Below are positions 1 to 7,772 of a stretch of DNA of 18,867 nt, in pieces. Numbering within the stretch: position 1 is the stretch's first letter; each line of letters opens with the position of its first letter. The notes below the pieces were generated by a model. It saw only the letters and a program-made list of their open reading frames with translations. It did not search any database and was not told the DNA's origin. A program made the position numbers and the translations under genes. Source of the stretch: S012-113 sp965368405 (lineage in GTDB: Bacteria > Bacteroidota > Bacteroidia > Cytophagales > Cyclobacteriaceae); the NCBI GenBank assembly GCA_965368405.1, contig CBDUMS010000075.1:1-18867 (forward strand). Direction: 5' to 3'.

Positions 1-2
1 AT

Positions 3-1802
3 ATGACATCGATTAGAAACATTGCAATAATTGCCCACGTCGACCACGGCAAAACAACCTTGGTTGATAAAATTATTCATGCTTCTCAATTAATACGAGA
101 AGGACAAGAGAGTGATGAACTTATTCTTGATAATAATGACCTGGAGCGTGAGCGTGGGATAACCATTTTATCGAAAAATGTTTCTGTCGTTTATAAGGGC
201 GTAAAGATTAATATTATCGATACACCTGGTCACTCCGATTTTGGTGGAGAGGTAGAGCGTGTCTTAAAAATGGCCGATGGCGTTTTATTATTAGTAGATG
301 CATTCGAGGGTGCGATGCCGCAGACACGTTTTGTATTGGGCAAAGCTTTAGATCTTGGTTTAAAGCCAATTGTTGTGGTAAATAAGGTCGATAAGGAGAA
401 TTGTCGCCCTGATGAGGTTCATGAACAGGTTTTTGATCTCATGTTTGCACTAGATGCCACAGAAGATCAGCTCGATTTCCATACGCTATATGGATCGTCG
501 AAGCAAGGTTGGATGAGCGAAGATTGGAACAACCCAACGGATAATCTTTTACCTTTACTCGATGCCATAGTTGCTCAGATTCCTGAAGCACCCTATGTTG
601 CCGGAGTTCCTAAGATGCAAATTACATCCTTGGATTATTCTTCCTTTGTTGGGAGAATCGCTATCGGTAGAGTCTATCAAGGAGAATTGAAAGAAGGCAG
701 CACCTATGGGCTTAGTAAGTCCGATGGCAGTCTTAAGAAAGTTAAAATCAAAGAACTTAATGTATTCGAAGGCCTTGGTAAGAAGAAGGTTTCGGAAGTG
801 AAGGCGGGAGATATCTGTGCTATAGTAGGTATTGAAGATTTCGAGATTGGTGATACGATTACCGATTTTGAGAATCCGGATATAATCAAAAGAATTGCTA
901 TTGATGAGCCTACGATGAGTATGCTCTTTACGATTAACAACTCACCATTTTTTGGTAAGGAAGGAAAGTTTGTAACATCGAGACATCTTCGTGATCGTCT
1001 TTACAAAGAAACTGAGAAGAATCTAGCTCTCCGGATTGAAGATACCGACTCGGAAGATAAATTTTTAGTGTTTGGAAGAGGAATCCTGCATCTATCGGTA
1101 CTCATCGAAACAATGCGTCGTGAAGGGTATGAACTTCAGGTGGGCCAACCACAGGTACTGATTAAAGAAATTGATGGCGTTAAGAACGAACCTATTGAGC
1201 ATATGGTGGTAGATGTACCAGAAGATGTATCAGGAAAGGTGATTGAATTAGTAACTCAGCGCAAGGGTGAAATGACCATTATGGAACCAAAAGGCGATGT
1301 ACAACATTTAGAGTTCGACATCCCCGCTCGTGGTATTATTGGTCTAAGAAATAATATGATGACTGCTACCGCCGGTGAAGCTGTAATGACGCATAGGTTT
1401 AAAGAGTATGCGCCGTATAAGGGTGATATCCCACAACGAAATAAGGGATCACTGATCTCTATCGACGGCGGTCCATCGACAGCATTTGCTATCAATCGAT
1501 TGCAGGATAGAGGTGTTTTCTTTGTAGACCCGGGAGACGTAATTTATAAGGGTCAGGTGATTGGTGAGCATTCTCGAGACAACGATCTGGAAGTAAATAT
1601 TAACAAAGGCAAGCAATTAACCAATATGCGTAAATCGGGTAGTGACGATGCCGTAAAAATTGCTCCAAAAATTAAGTTCTCTCTTGAGGAGGCTATGGAG
1701 TATATTCAGAAAGATGAATACCTTGAAGTCACTCCTAAGTCGATTAGAATGAGGAAAATATACCTTAATGAGCATGAGCGTAAGAAGATGAATATGCAAT
1801 AG
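3..1802 (+). CDS. typA: Translational GTPase TypA/BipA
   Basis: Ribosome-associated GTPase of the EF-G/LepA superfamily; in other bacteria it helps 50S assembly and growth under stress or cold. The G motifs are all visible: G1 AHVDHGKT at residues 11-18, G2 ERGITI at 50-55, G3 DTPGH at 73-77 and G4 NKVD at 127-130. The C-terminal half contains the family signatures GRGILHLSVLIETMRREGYE and RGIIGLRNNMMTATAG. The 599 residues match the usual length of about 600, so the gene is complete even though only two bases precede its start codon in this window; its promoter lies outside. It ends before a strong hairpin terminator. Nothing odd is seen. Identification is very secure; a physiological role in this organism is known only by family. 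Confidence 0.98.
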   Translation: MTSIRNIAIIAHVDHGKTTLVDKIIHASQLIREGQESDELILDNNDLERERGITILSKNVSVVYKGVKINIIDTPGHSDFGGEVERVLKMADGVLLLVDAFEGAMPQTRFVLGKALDLGLKPIVVVNKVDKENCRPDEVHEQVFDLMFALDATEDQLDFHTLYGSSKQGWMSEDWNNPTDNLLPLLDAIVAQIPEAPYVAGVPKMQITSLDYSSFVGRIAIGRVYQGELKEGSTYGLSKSDGSLKKVKIKELNVFEGLGKKKVSEVKAGDICAIVGIEDFEIGDTITDFENPDIIKRIAIDEPTMSMLFTINNSPFFGKEGKFVTSRHLRDRLYKETEKNLALRIEDTDSEDKFLVFGRGILHLSVLIETMRREGYELQVGQPQVLIKEIDGVKNEPIEHMVVDVPEDVSGKVIELVTQRKGEMTIMEPKGDVQHLEFDIPARGIIGLRNNMMTATAGEAVMTHRFKEYAPYKGDIPQRNKGSLISIDGGPSTAFAINRLQDRGVFFVDPGDVIYKGQVIGEHSRDNDLEVNINKGKQLTNMRKSGSDDAVKIAPKIKFSLEEAMEYIQKDEYLEVTPKSIRMRKIYLNEHERKKMNMQ

Positions 1803-1823
1803 CATTGCAGCTAATAACTTTAT

Positions 1824-1848
1824 AAAAAGCCCCGCATGGGGCTTTTTT
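1824..1848. terminator. Bidirectional rho-independent terminator between typA and the DUF418 gene
   Basis: A perfect 10-bp stem, AAAAAGCCCC / GGGGCTTTTT, closes on a GCAT loop (1834-1837). It has a T-run on the plus strand and an A-run on the left arm, so it can terminate transcription from both sides. It lies 22 nt after the typA stop codon and about 50 nt beyond the stop of the convergent gene. Confidence 0.9.
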
Positions 1849-1899
1849 AGTATAATTAAGGTGTTGTATTGGTTTGAGCGGCAGACGACTTATCGTAGG

Positions 1900-3126
1900 T
1901 TAATCACCCCTATTCTTCTTCAATGGCTGTAGTTTAAAGTAAGTCAATGATCTCCATAACCATTCAAATGGGCCGAATTGGTAATTATTTAACCACGGTT
2001 TCGACCAAATCAATTCCACAAGCCAAATTCCCAGAACGATAACAATTTGCCAAACACGTTCTACCTGGCCAATCAGGCCAAAGCCAATGCCATAAAAAAT
2101 AAGGCTACAGATTATCGATTGCATTAAGTAATTAGTTAAAGCCATTTGTCCTACTGCCGCTAATCTTGATTTAAGAGCTTGCATTTTATGTGATTTAACT
2201 AGAAGCATAATCAACGATATAAATCCAAAACTTACTAAGAGGCTTCCCCAATAGTTATACTGAGAACCTAAGAACATAGAAAACTCCATAGACCAGCTAT
2301 GTTGATAGTTTAAAACGACCCCGTAAATAACAATAGGTAAGCCTATTGCCCAACTTATCAAAAAGCTATTGCGGTAAAACTTAGTCGAACGTTCTGCAGA
2401 GAGCACGCCCCATTTATACAAGGCCATCCCAACCAGCATCAATCCAGAGGCTCTCCAGAGAAAGATCATGAATAAGACACCCGTTTCCATGAAGCTGGCA
2501 ATTGCACTCCGCTTGGTAAACTGTTCACCCCAGGACCCCGTAAAGGCATTAATCTCTTCTTGAATAGCTTCCGATGATGGCTGCCATGCATTGCTGGTTT
2601 CTGCTAAATCCGCTTCCGACCAAAATTCGAATGAATTCCCGATAAATAAGTATAAAAACGTATGAATACTGATAATTACAATACCAAGAATTAGCAATGT
2701 CTTTGGTTTACTGTTTCTAAAAAGATAAACAAACAATGCACAAATGGCATAAGCTACGAGGATATCTCCATGCCAAATAATATGGGCATGAACGAGGCCA
2801 ATTACCAAAAGCCAGAATGTTCTTCTGTAATGCAGAGCAGCAGATTTTCCACTCCTTTTTGTTACGTTGTCTGTAAATAAAATTACGCCGGCCCCAAATA
2901 GAATCGAGAAGATGGTCATAAATTTCTGGTCGGCAAAAATGTGACTTAACATCCATACCCATTGATTGCCTCCCTCCATACTACCGTAGGCCATCGGGTT
3001 TAAATAGGCTGCCTCTGGCATGGCAAAACTCTGGATATTCATTATTAGGATTCCCAATACCGCAAACCCTCTTAATACATCCAGTGAGTGGATTCGCTCT
3101 TTTTTCAAGGTAGGTGTAATTTCCAT
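1900..3126 (-). CDS. DUF418 family multi-pass membrane protein (YeiB-like)
   Basis: Inner-membrane protein of unknown biochemical function. The N-terminus carries the family hallmark R-hxLDVLRGFAVLGILIMNI (about residues 11-31). Roughly eight to ten hydrophobic segments follow, and the C-terminal DUF418 signature FGPFEWLWRSLTY lies near residue 385. The length of 408 is typical. Related proteins are called YeiB in enterobacteria, and a transport role is sometimes suggested but not proven. The gene is monocistronic: it converges on typA across a shared terminator and diverges from the next gene. The start at 3126 is the only one placing the LDVLRG segment near the N-terminus. The family call is secure and the function is unknown. 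Confidence 0.93.
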   Translation of the reverse strand: MEITPTLKKERIHSLDVLRGFAVLGILIMNIQSFAMPEAAYLNPMAYGSMEGGNQWVWMLSHIFADQKFMTIFSILFGAGVILFTDNVTKRSGKSAALHYRRTFWLLVIGLVHAHIIWHGDILVAYAICALFVYLFRNSKPKTLLILGIVIISIHTFLYLFIGNSFEFWSEADLAETSNAWQPSSEAIQEEINAFTGSWGEQFTKRSAIASFMETGVLFMIFLWRASGLMLVGMALYKWGVLSAERSTKFYRNSFLISWAIGLPIVIYGVVLNYQHSWSMEFSMFLGSQYNYWGSLLVSFGFISLIMLLVKSHKMQALKSRLAAVGQMALTNYLMQSIICSLIFYGIGFGLIGQVERVWQIVIVLGIWLVELIWSKPWLNNYQFGPFEWLWRSLTYFKLQPLKKNRGD

Positions 3127-3385
3127 TTCTTCTATAGTTCTTTATGCGAATAATTTGGTCACAAAAAGCTTAAAGTTACTAAATCAGATGATATCCTAAA
3201 TGGTGTATTAATTCAAAGGCAATTTACTAATTTCGGTTTTAGTGAATCCAAAAAGGTAGGGAGGTGACAAAACACATCAAAAAAAGGGGCAAAAACATCT
3301 ATTTTTAACCGTCTAATGACATATATCATAGGAGTTTAAGGCCATGATACCGACCTTCATGGCTGAAAAAATTAACCTCTTGGCG

Positions 3386-3919
3386 ATGAACCGCAACCTG
3401 ATAATTATAGCGGTAGTAATACTGGCTTCAAATCCGTTATTGGCTCAACATGAAAATAAAAATATTGATAGCCATTCTCTCAAACATAAAAACATAATGG
3501 GTCTTTTTGTCGGTAATACGATCATCACACCTTCTGGTTTCAACTTACCTACCATTGGTATTGAATATGTGCGTGAAGTCCATAAAAATATTGGTATTGG
3601 TCTCATAGCTGAAGTAGAAGTTGGCTCACATATTATTCAGAAGGGAGAAAGTGGCAATATTGTTTCTGAAGTTGAACGGGAAAGCGCCTTCCTTGTGCTT
3701 CCTGCGGTATACTTTAGAGTATATAAAGGCTTGATTGTCTCTGCCGGTTACGGTGTTGAGCTTGAGAAAAGTGAGAATCTTGGGCTTTTTAAATTAAGCC
3801 TGGAGTATAAGCTTGCCATGAAAAATAAGAACTGGATGGTTTTACCTACCTTAAGTTGGGATCATACACGGTTGTTCGAAGGCTGGGTGTATGGGGTAAA
3901 TTTCGCTTATGTGTTCTAG
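3386..3919 (+). CDS. Exported protein, probable small outer-membrane beta-barrel-like protein
   Basis: I do not recognise a named family. Starting at 3386 the protein has 177 residues and opens with a typical Sec signal peptide (MNRNLIIIAVVILASNPLLAQ, cleavage after the AQ). The rest shows alternating hydrophobic/polar strands, for example NIGIGLIAEVEVGS and FRVYKGLIVSAGYGVELEKS. It ends in an aromatic residue (YGVNFAYVF), as outer-membrane beta-barrels often do, so an 8-strand barrel is plausible. An in-frame ATG at 3344 would add 14 residues; it is preceded by AGGAG at 3330-3334, so it cannot be excluded. I prefer 3386 because of the clean signal peptide. A TATTTTTA box at 3300-3307 is a weak -7 promoter candidate without a clear -33 partner. 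The gene stands alone between divergent and co-oriented neighbours. Confidence 0.75.
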   Translation: MNRNLIIIAVVILASNPLLAQHENKNIDSHSLKHKNIMGLFVGNTIITPSGFNLPTIGIEYVREVHKNIGIGLIAEVEVGSHIIQKGESGNIVSEVERESAFLVLPAVYFRVYKGLIVSAGYGVELEKSENLGLFKLSLEYKLAMKNKNWMVLPTLSWDHTRLFEGWVYGVNFAYVF

Positions 3920-3991
3920 TGGGATCAGGGTTGTCTCAGAGTCTATTATCAAAACTATTATTTTTAACTCAACATTATACCGCTAAACACC

Positions 3992-4210
3992 ATGGGAATA
4001 CTATCGAGTAAGAATAACACAGAACCCCAAACTGTAGAAGTAAAAGGCAACCAGCTAAGTTGTCCTGTTTGCAAAAATTCGCTTTTTTGGGCACAACAGG
4101 CACAATTAAATACAGCCGTTGCTTCTTTTTTTAATGTAGATTGGGCAAATAAAAGTGCAACCTGCTTTATTTGTTCAGATTGCACTCATATAATGTGGTT
4201 TCGAGGATAA
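3992..4210 (+). CDS. Small zinc-ribbon protein (72 aa)
   Basis: A short protein with the cysteine arrangement of a zinc ribbon: CPVC at residues 24-27 and a C58-x2-C61-x2-C64 cluster (CFICSDC). Between them lie about 30 residues containing LNTAVASFF-x-VDWANKSATC, a conserved pattern in small nucleic-acid-binding-like proteins of unknown function. No signal peptide is seen, so it is probably cytoplasmic. The stop lies 27 nt from the stop of the convergent DUF4920 gene. The conserved cysteine pairs argue that this is a real gene and that the overlapping opposite-strand frame is not. The function is unknown. Confidence 0.78.
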   Translation: MGILSSKNNTEPQTVEVKGNQLSCPVCKNSLFWAQQAQLNTAVASFFNVDWANKSATCFICSDCTHIMWFRG

Positions 4211-4237
4211 TAAAACCCCTTAATACCTAGGAAAATT

Positions 4238-4699
4238 TTATTTCTCGGAAATCTGTACTCCTGTAGCTACAAATGTAAGCTTGGTTTCAGGCTCTGTAAT
4301 TGCATCGATTTCCTCCTGAGACTTACCTGCATCTTCGGCATAATGCTTTAGCGTTTCAACATCTAAGGTTTCGTACTTTGCCTCGCCTTCAAAAACTACA
4401 GTTTTTCCTGCAGCATCTTTAGGTACAAAAAAGCCGTAATCTTTAAAAGTTACTCTGATATTAGTTTCTTTTCCGGCATCCACTGTCATCCAGCAGCCCT
4501 TCATTTGGCAAACTTCCAGAATCTCTCCTTTTAATTTTACCTCCATGGTCTCTTTACCATCCATAGACTTAGCCAGTGTTGTTGCTTTAACAGGTTTTGC
4601 ATCACTAAGCTCTTCACCATAGGTGTTTTGAGCTATGGTTAGTGTTGGTAGGGTAATTATTACTAAGACAAGAATGAATTTTATACTTTGGTTAATCAT
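4238..4699 (-). CDS. DUF4920 domain-containing exported protein
   Basis: Residues 1-24 form a signal peptide (hydrophobic run ending TIAQ), so the protein is periplasmic or surface-exposed. The mature part carries the DUF4920 hallmarks: VCQMKGCWMTV (63-73), RVTFKDYGFFVP (82-93) and HYAEDAGKSQEEI (119-131). It ends in a small beta domain that looks OB-like (L-x-F-VATGVQI). The two conserved cysteines, C64 and C69, could bind metal or form a disulfide; this is inference, as no activity is established for the family. It is divergent from the S51 peptidase gene and has its own promoter candidate at 4729-4759. Confidence 0.9.
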   Translation of the reverse strand: MINQSIKFILVLVIITLPTLTIAQNTYGEELSDAKPVKATTLAKSMDGKETMEVKLKGEILEVCQMKGCWMTVDAGKETNIRVTFKDYGFFVPKDAAGKTVVFEGEAKYETLDVETLKHYAEDAGKSQEEIDAITEPETKLTFVATGVQISEK

Positions 4700-4728
4700 G
4701 ATTAGTGTTATTAGCGTTTATTTCAATG

Positions 4729-4759
4729 TAAAAATATTCTTTATCAGCATGATAGCAAA
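4729..4759 (-). promoter_or_regulatory. Candidate Bacteroidota promoter for the DUF4920 gene
   Basis: Read on the minus strand, TTTG (4759-4756) is followed after exactly 19 nt by TATTTTTA (4736-4729). This fits the phylum's known -33 TTTG / -7 TAnnTTTG pattern with one mismatch. It would start transcription about 25 nt before the ATG at 4699. It was matched by eye only. Confidence 0.45.
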
Positions 4760-4813
4760 ACTTGAACTGTATATAAATTTAGTTTCCCTGATCAATACTA
4801 TATTACAATATTC

Positions 4814-4844
4814 TTTGCTCCGGATGTTTAGAGGACTATACTTA
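4814..4844 (+). promoter_or_regulatory. Candidate Bacteroidota promoter for the S51 peptidase gene
   Basis: TTTG at 4814-4817 is followed after 19 nt by TATACTTA (4837-4844). The -7 box matches only four of the six specified TAnnTTTG bases. The position would give a leader of about 30-35 nt before the ATG at 4884. The spacing is good but the box is weak. Confidence 0.3.
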
Positions 4845-4883
4845 ATTGGCTATTTTTAGTCATCCTTACTTAAAATTGAAATC

Positions 4884-5639
4884 ATGAAGAAGTATATTTT
4901 TAGTGTTCTGGTTGTTTTTTACGTAGCGTCGGCTGTTGCGCAGGATCAATATATTTTTCCTTACGGTGGTGGTGGTGAAGAACCATTTAGGGTTTTCATG
5001 AAAGAAGCAATTAAGCTTACCGGAAAGGAGCAGCCACGTGTTTGCTTCTTGCCAACAGCATCTGGCGACAGTGAGCGCGGTATTATTCGTTGGTATGAAC
5101 GGATGAGTGGAATTTCTGCGATACCTTATGTACAGCGGGTATGGATTAGTTCTTATAATCAGCAACAAAGCTTTGAGGATGTGCTACTTAGCATGGATAT
5201 AATTTTTGTAGGCGGAGGAAACACCTTGAACATGATGGCTATCTGGGAAGCCCAGGGAATTGACGTAGTACTTAAAAAAGCTTTAGAGAAAGGCATTGTG
5301 CTTATGGGAGCTAGTGCTGGTTCATTATGCTGGTTCGAAAATGGCACCACCGACTCACGACCTATTGCACTTTCTGAGGTAGAGTGTCTGGGGTTTTTGC
5401 CTTTTAGCCATAGTCCACATTATGATTCCGAAGAAATGCGCAGACCATTATACGAGGGCAATATTGAGAAAGGAATCTTCAATGCAGGTTATGCCATGGA
5501 TAATAAAGCCGGTATAATCTTCAAAAATGGCAAACCTTTTAGGGTAGTCTCCACCGACCCTAATGCCAACTCTTACTTTGTTTCGATTAAAAACGGTTTG
5601 GTGGTAGAAGAAAAACTCGATGCCGAAGTTCTAAAATAA
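4884..5639 (+). CDS. Exported peptidase S51 family protein (peptidase E/cyanophycinase-like)
   Basis: A serine peptidase-like protein of family S51, whose best-known members are the aspartyl dipeptidase PepE and cyanophycinase. The nucleophile elbow GASAGS at residues 142-147 places the likely catalytic Ser at 144. The upstream FVGGGNTLNMM (108-118) is the family's glycine-rich loop, and HSPHYD (176-181) supplies candidate catalytic His179. An N-terminal signal peptide (MKKYIFSVLVVFYVASAVAQ) makes this an exported form, unlike cytoplasmic PepE. The 251 residues include that peptide, and the mature part is normal for the family. The substrate cannot be told from sequence; dipeptide hydrolysis in the periplasm is the simplest guess. 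Confidence 0.88.
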   Translation: MKKYIFSVLVVFYVASAVAQDQYIFPYGGGGEEPFRVFMKEAIKLTGKEQPRVCFLPTASGDSERGIIRWYERMSGISAIPYVQRVWISSYNQQQSFEDVLLSMDIIFVGGGNTLNMMAIWEAQGIDVVLKKALEKGIVLMGASAGSLCWFENGTTDSRPIALSEVECLGFLPFSHSPHYDSEEMRRPLYEGNIEKGIFNAGYAMDNKAGIIFKNGKPFRVVSTDPNANSYFVSIKNGLVVEEKLDAEVLK

Positions 5640-5721
5640 CAATCTTACTCTTCCCTGTTTTTTTATCCTATTCACTTATTGAAGGGCTTTTTAGCGGTTC
5701 TTCGATCTAAACAAACATTTT

Positions 5722-5751
5722 TTTGTTGGATTGCTATTTTTATTAGTATTT
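5722..5751 (+). promoter_or_regulatory. Weak promoter candidate for dinB
   Basis: TTTG at 5722-5725 is followed after 18 nt by TAGTATTT (5744-5751), which matches four of the six specified -7 bases. If it is real, the -7 box lies inside the inverted repeat at 5742-5757, a position typical for a repressor-controlled promoter. The promoter call itself is weak. Confidence 0.28.
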
Positions 5752-5757
5752 ACTAAT
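5742..5757. promoter_or_regulatory. Perfect inverted repeat, candidate operator for the translesion polymerase locus
   Basis: ATTAGTATTTACTAAT is a perfect 7-bp inverted repeat (ATTAGTA / TACTAAT) around a 2-bp centre, 61 nt before the dinB start codon. A third half-site, TTAGTA, lies at 5762-5767. It resembles the TTAGTA...TACTAA LexA boxes known from Xanthomonadales, but those have a longer centre. In an A+T-rich spacer a chance palindrome is possible. Operator function is an inference from its position before a damage-tolerance polymerase. Confidence 0.45.
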
Positions 5758-5818
5758 TATTTTAGTATGATGAAATTCAGAAGAAAAAAGTATAAGTCTC
5801 TTCAGTTTTCAAACTTCA

Positions 5819-7036
5819 ATGGAACATTTAATTACTCATATGGATCTGGATACTTTTTTTGTATCCGTAGAGCGACTCTTAAACCGAGAGCTAGCCAAAA
5901 AACCCATTCTTATTGGCGGGGTAAGCGACCGGGGTGTTGTGGCTTCGTGCAGTTATGAAACTCGCCTATTTGGCATTCACTCGGGTATGCCGATGAAGAT
6001 GGCTCGTATGCTTTGTCCGGAAGCCATTATTTTACGTGGCAATACTGCCAATTACACTAAGTTCTCGGATATGGTTACCGAGATCATCAAAGAAGATGTT
6101 CCGCTATACGAAAAATCGTCGATCGATGAGTTTTATATTGACATGACCGGGATGGATCGTTTTTTCAGCAGTTACCAGATGGTCGAAGAGTTGCGCGAGC
6201 GGATTGTTAAAGAAACGCATCTGCCTATTTCCTTTGGATTTGCAAGTAGTAAGACCGTGGCCAAAATGGCAACCAATGAAATAAAGCCGGGTAAGCTCCG
6301 TATCGAAACGGGAAAGGAAAAGCCTTTTCTTGCGCCGCTTTCGGTGAAGAAGATACCTATGGTAGGCGATAAAACATATCAGACATTATTTAGCTTAGGG
6401 TTACGCCGCATAAAAACAGTGCAAGATATGCCCATTAAGCTCATGGAAAAGGCTTTAGGGTTAAATGGTGTAAGTATCTGGAAGAAAGCTAATGGTATTG
6501 ATAACAGTCCGGTTATCCCACATTCTGAGCGTAAGTCTATTTCTACGGAACGTACTTTTGAGCGTGACACCATTGATGTAAGTAAGCTCAGAGGCATAAT
6601 TACGGCAATGGTAGAAAACCTTACTTTTCAATTAAGAAGAGGCCAGAAAGTAACTTCCTGTATCACCGTTAAAATCCGTTATTCTGATTTTAACACTTAT
6701 ACCAAACAGCTTCGGCTACCGTATACTGCTGCCGATCATATTCTGATCCCCACTGCATTAGCTCTTTTCGAGAAGTTATATAACCGACGGCTACTAGTAC
6801 GGTTGATTGGCGTAAAATGTAGTCATCTCGTGGGAGGTAGCTACCAAATTAACTTATTCGACGATGCGGAGGAGATGATTAATCTCTATCAGGCAATGGA
6901 CCATGTAAGAAAGCGCTTTGGTGAACGCTCCGTAATGCTAGCTACCGGCATGGAGGCAAAAACCATCGGCCGACTAAGTGCAATGAATCCGTTTAGTGGA
7001 GGGCCGCCACCACTACTCGCGAATAGGAGAGCGTGA
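5819..7036 (+). CDS. dinB: Y-family DNA polymerase (DinB/Pol IV type)
   Basis: Translesion DNA polymerase. The palm motifs are intact: MDLD (8-11, metal-binding Asp9) and SSIDEFYIDMTG (100-111, catalytic Asp103 and Glu104), so unlike ImuB it should be catalytically active. SYETRLFGIHSGMPMKMA (45-62) is the conserved fingers motif. The helix-hairpin-helix region (about 177-225, IPMVGDKT...LGLNG) and the little-finger domain (about 240-340) follow. QINLF at 343-347 matches a beta-clamp-binding motif. The 405 residues include about 60 after the clamp motif, ending in a Pro-rich tail. The ATG at 5819 leaves a few residues before the first Asp, as in relatives. The gene lies upstream of a DnaE2-like gene with only a nuclease gene and repeats between, suggesting a shared mutagenesis role. 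Confidence 0.95.
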   Translation: MEHLITHMDLDTFFVSVERLLNRELAKKPILIGGVSDRGVVASCSYETRLFGIHSGMPMKMARMLCPEAIILRGNTANYTKFSDMVTEIIKEDVPLYEKSSIDEFYIDMTGMDRFFSSYQMVEELRERIVKETHLPISFGFASSKTVAKMATNEIKPGKLRIETGKEKPFLAPLSVKKIPMVGDKTYQTLFSLGLRRIKTVQDMPIKLMEKALGLNGVSIWKKANGIDNSPVIPHSERKSISTERTFERDTIDVSKLRGIITAMVENLTFQLRRGQKVTSCITVKIRYSDFNTYTKQLRLPYTAADHILIPTALALFEKLYNRRLLVRLIGVKCSHLVGGSYQINLFDDAEEMINLYQAMDHVRKRFGERSVMLATGMEAKTIGRLSAMNPFSGGPPPLLANRRA

Positions 7037-7070
7037 GATACAATTACTATTCAAATAATTCAAATACATA

Positions 7071-7469
7071 ATGAAACGAAAAATTTTACCCTACAATAGA
7101 AAGCTAAAAAAAGTTGCAAGGATGCTACGGAAAAACATGCCTCTATCAGAAGTGTTATTATGGCAAGAGTTAAAGACTAAGAAGCTTCTTGGTTATGATT
7201 TTGACAGGCAAAGGCCCATTGGTAATTACATTGTAGATTTTTATTGCAAAGAACTACAATTAGCTATTGAGATAGATGGAGATAGTCATTCCTCTCAAAA
7301 GATAGAAAAAAGAGATCGGCAAAGGCAAAAAGAGTTAGAATTTATGGGAGTTGATTTTTTGCGCTTCGATGATACTGCAATAAAGAATAACATCAGTGAT
7401 GTTATAGCTGTAATACAGGAATGGATTTTGAATAAGAACCCACCCCTTCCCCTCCCAGGAGGGGATTAG
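7071..7469 (+). CDS. DUF559 domain protein, Vsr/PD-(D/E)XK-like nuclease
   Basis: A small predicted nuclease of the DUF559 family, related in fold to very-short-patch-repair endonucleases. The N-terminal helix RMLRKNMPLSEVLLWQELK (17-35) is the family hallmark. The active-site region is present: GNYIVDFYC (51-59, Asp56), then AIEIDGDSH (65-73, Glu67, Asp69 and His73). The C-terminal ...GVDFLRFDD completes the domain by about residue 101. The last residues, NPPLPLPGGD, are encoded by a copy of a palindromic repeat that also supplies the DNA just before the stop codon, so the tail is probably not part of the fold. The gene starts 34 nt after dinB. There is no methyltransferase nearby, so a restriction-system role is unsupported. 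The substrate is unknown. Confidence 0.9.
   Translation: MKRKILPYNRKLKKVARMLRKNMPLSEVLLWQELKTKKLLGYDFDRQRPIGNYIVDFYCKELQLAIEIDGDSHSSQKIEKRDRQRQKELEFMGVDFLRFDDTAIKNNISDVIAVIQEWILNKNPPLPLPGGD
7439..7466 (-). repeat. GC-rich palindromic repeat, copy A (inverted)
   Basis: On the minus strand this reads as an 18-nt palindrome, TCCCCTCC-TG-GGAGGGGA (8-bp arms, 7448-7465), followed by A-GGGGTGGG. It is oriented opposite to copies B and C and lacks three bases between palindrome and tail. It lies within the 3' end of the DUF559 gene. A degenerate second arm (GGAGAGGTGCGGGTTTT, about 7480-7496) may pair with its outer end. Confidence 0.85.
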
Positions 7470-7671
7470 TTAGTACCAAGGAGAGGTGCGGGTTTTAGGA
7501 AAATGCTTTAGACATCATTATAAGGTTTAGAAGTCATTTTAAGCCTCCTGATAATTGAGAATCAAGCTATTTGAATCTCTCTTAGGAAAGAAAAAACACT
7601 GCACGGCAACAATCTCTCCATAGACATAACAGGTAAACATCCAAGATTACCCATAAATCCAGAAGTCAAAA

Positions 7672-7701
7672 TCCCCTCTTGGGAGGGGATAAAGGGGTGG
7701 G
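7672..7701 (+). repeat. GC-rich palindromic repeat, copy B
   Basis: TCCCCTC-TTGG-GAGGGGA (7672-7689, 7-bp arms) is followed by TAAA and the tail GGGGTGGG. It has the same orientation and layout as copy C, about 100 nt downstream. Confidence 0.88.
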
Positions 7702-7772
7702 TTAAAAGTTTTAGTTCAATAATAGAATAGAAAAAGTATTGAAGCATCTTAAATACAATATCGAGAGCAAAG

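Noticed and set aside
3964..4185. Minus-strand frame opposite the zinc-ribbon gene
   Set aside because: The plus-strand frame has conserved paired cysteines; the opposite frame is its shadow.
4635..4859. 74-codon plus-strand frame in the DUF4920/S51 divergent spacer
   Set aside because: It overlaps the DUF4920 start and both promoter candidates, is low-complexity hydrophobic, and has no recognisable domain.
5731..5958. 75-codon frame starting before dinB
   Set aside because: It is out of frame with dinB over most of its length, and the overlapping dinB N-terminus is clearly conserved.
7071..7469. Part of a restriction-modification or Vsr repair system
   Set aside because: No cytosine methyltransferase or other restriction gene is nearby; DUF559 alone does not show this.
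7562..7747. 61-codon minus-strand frame between the nuclease gene and dnaE
   Set aside because: Its open status comes largely from repeat copy B; it has no recognised domain and no start context.
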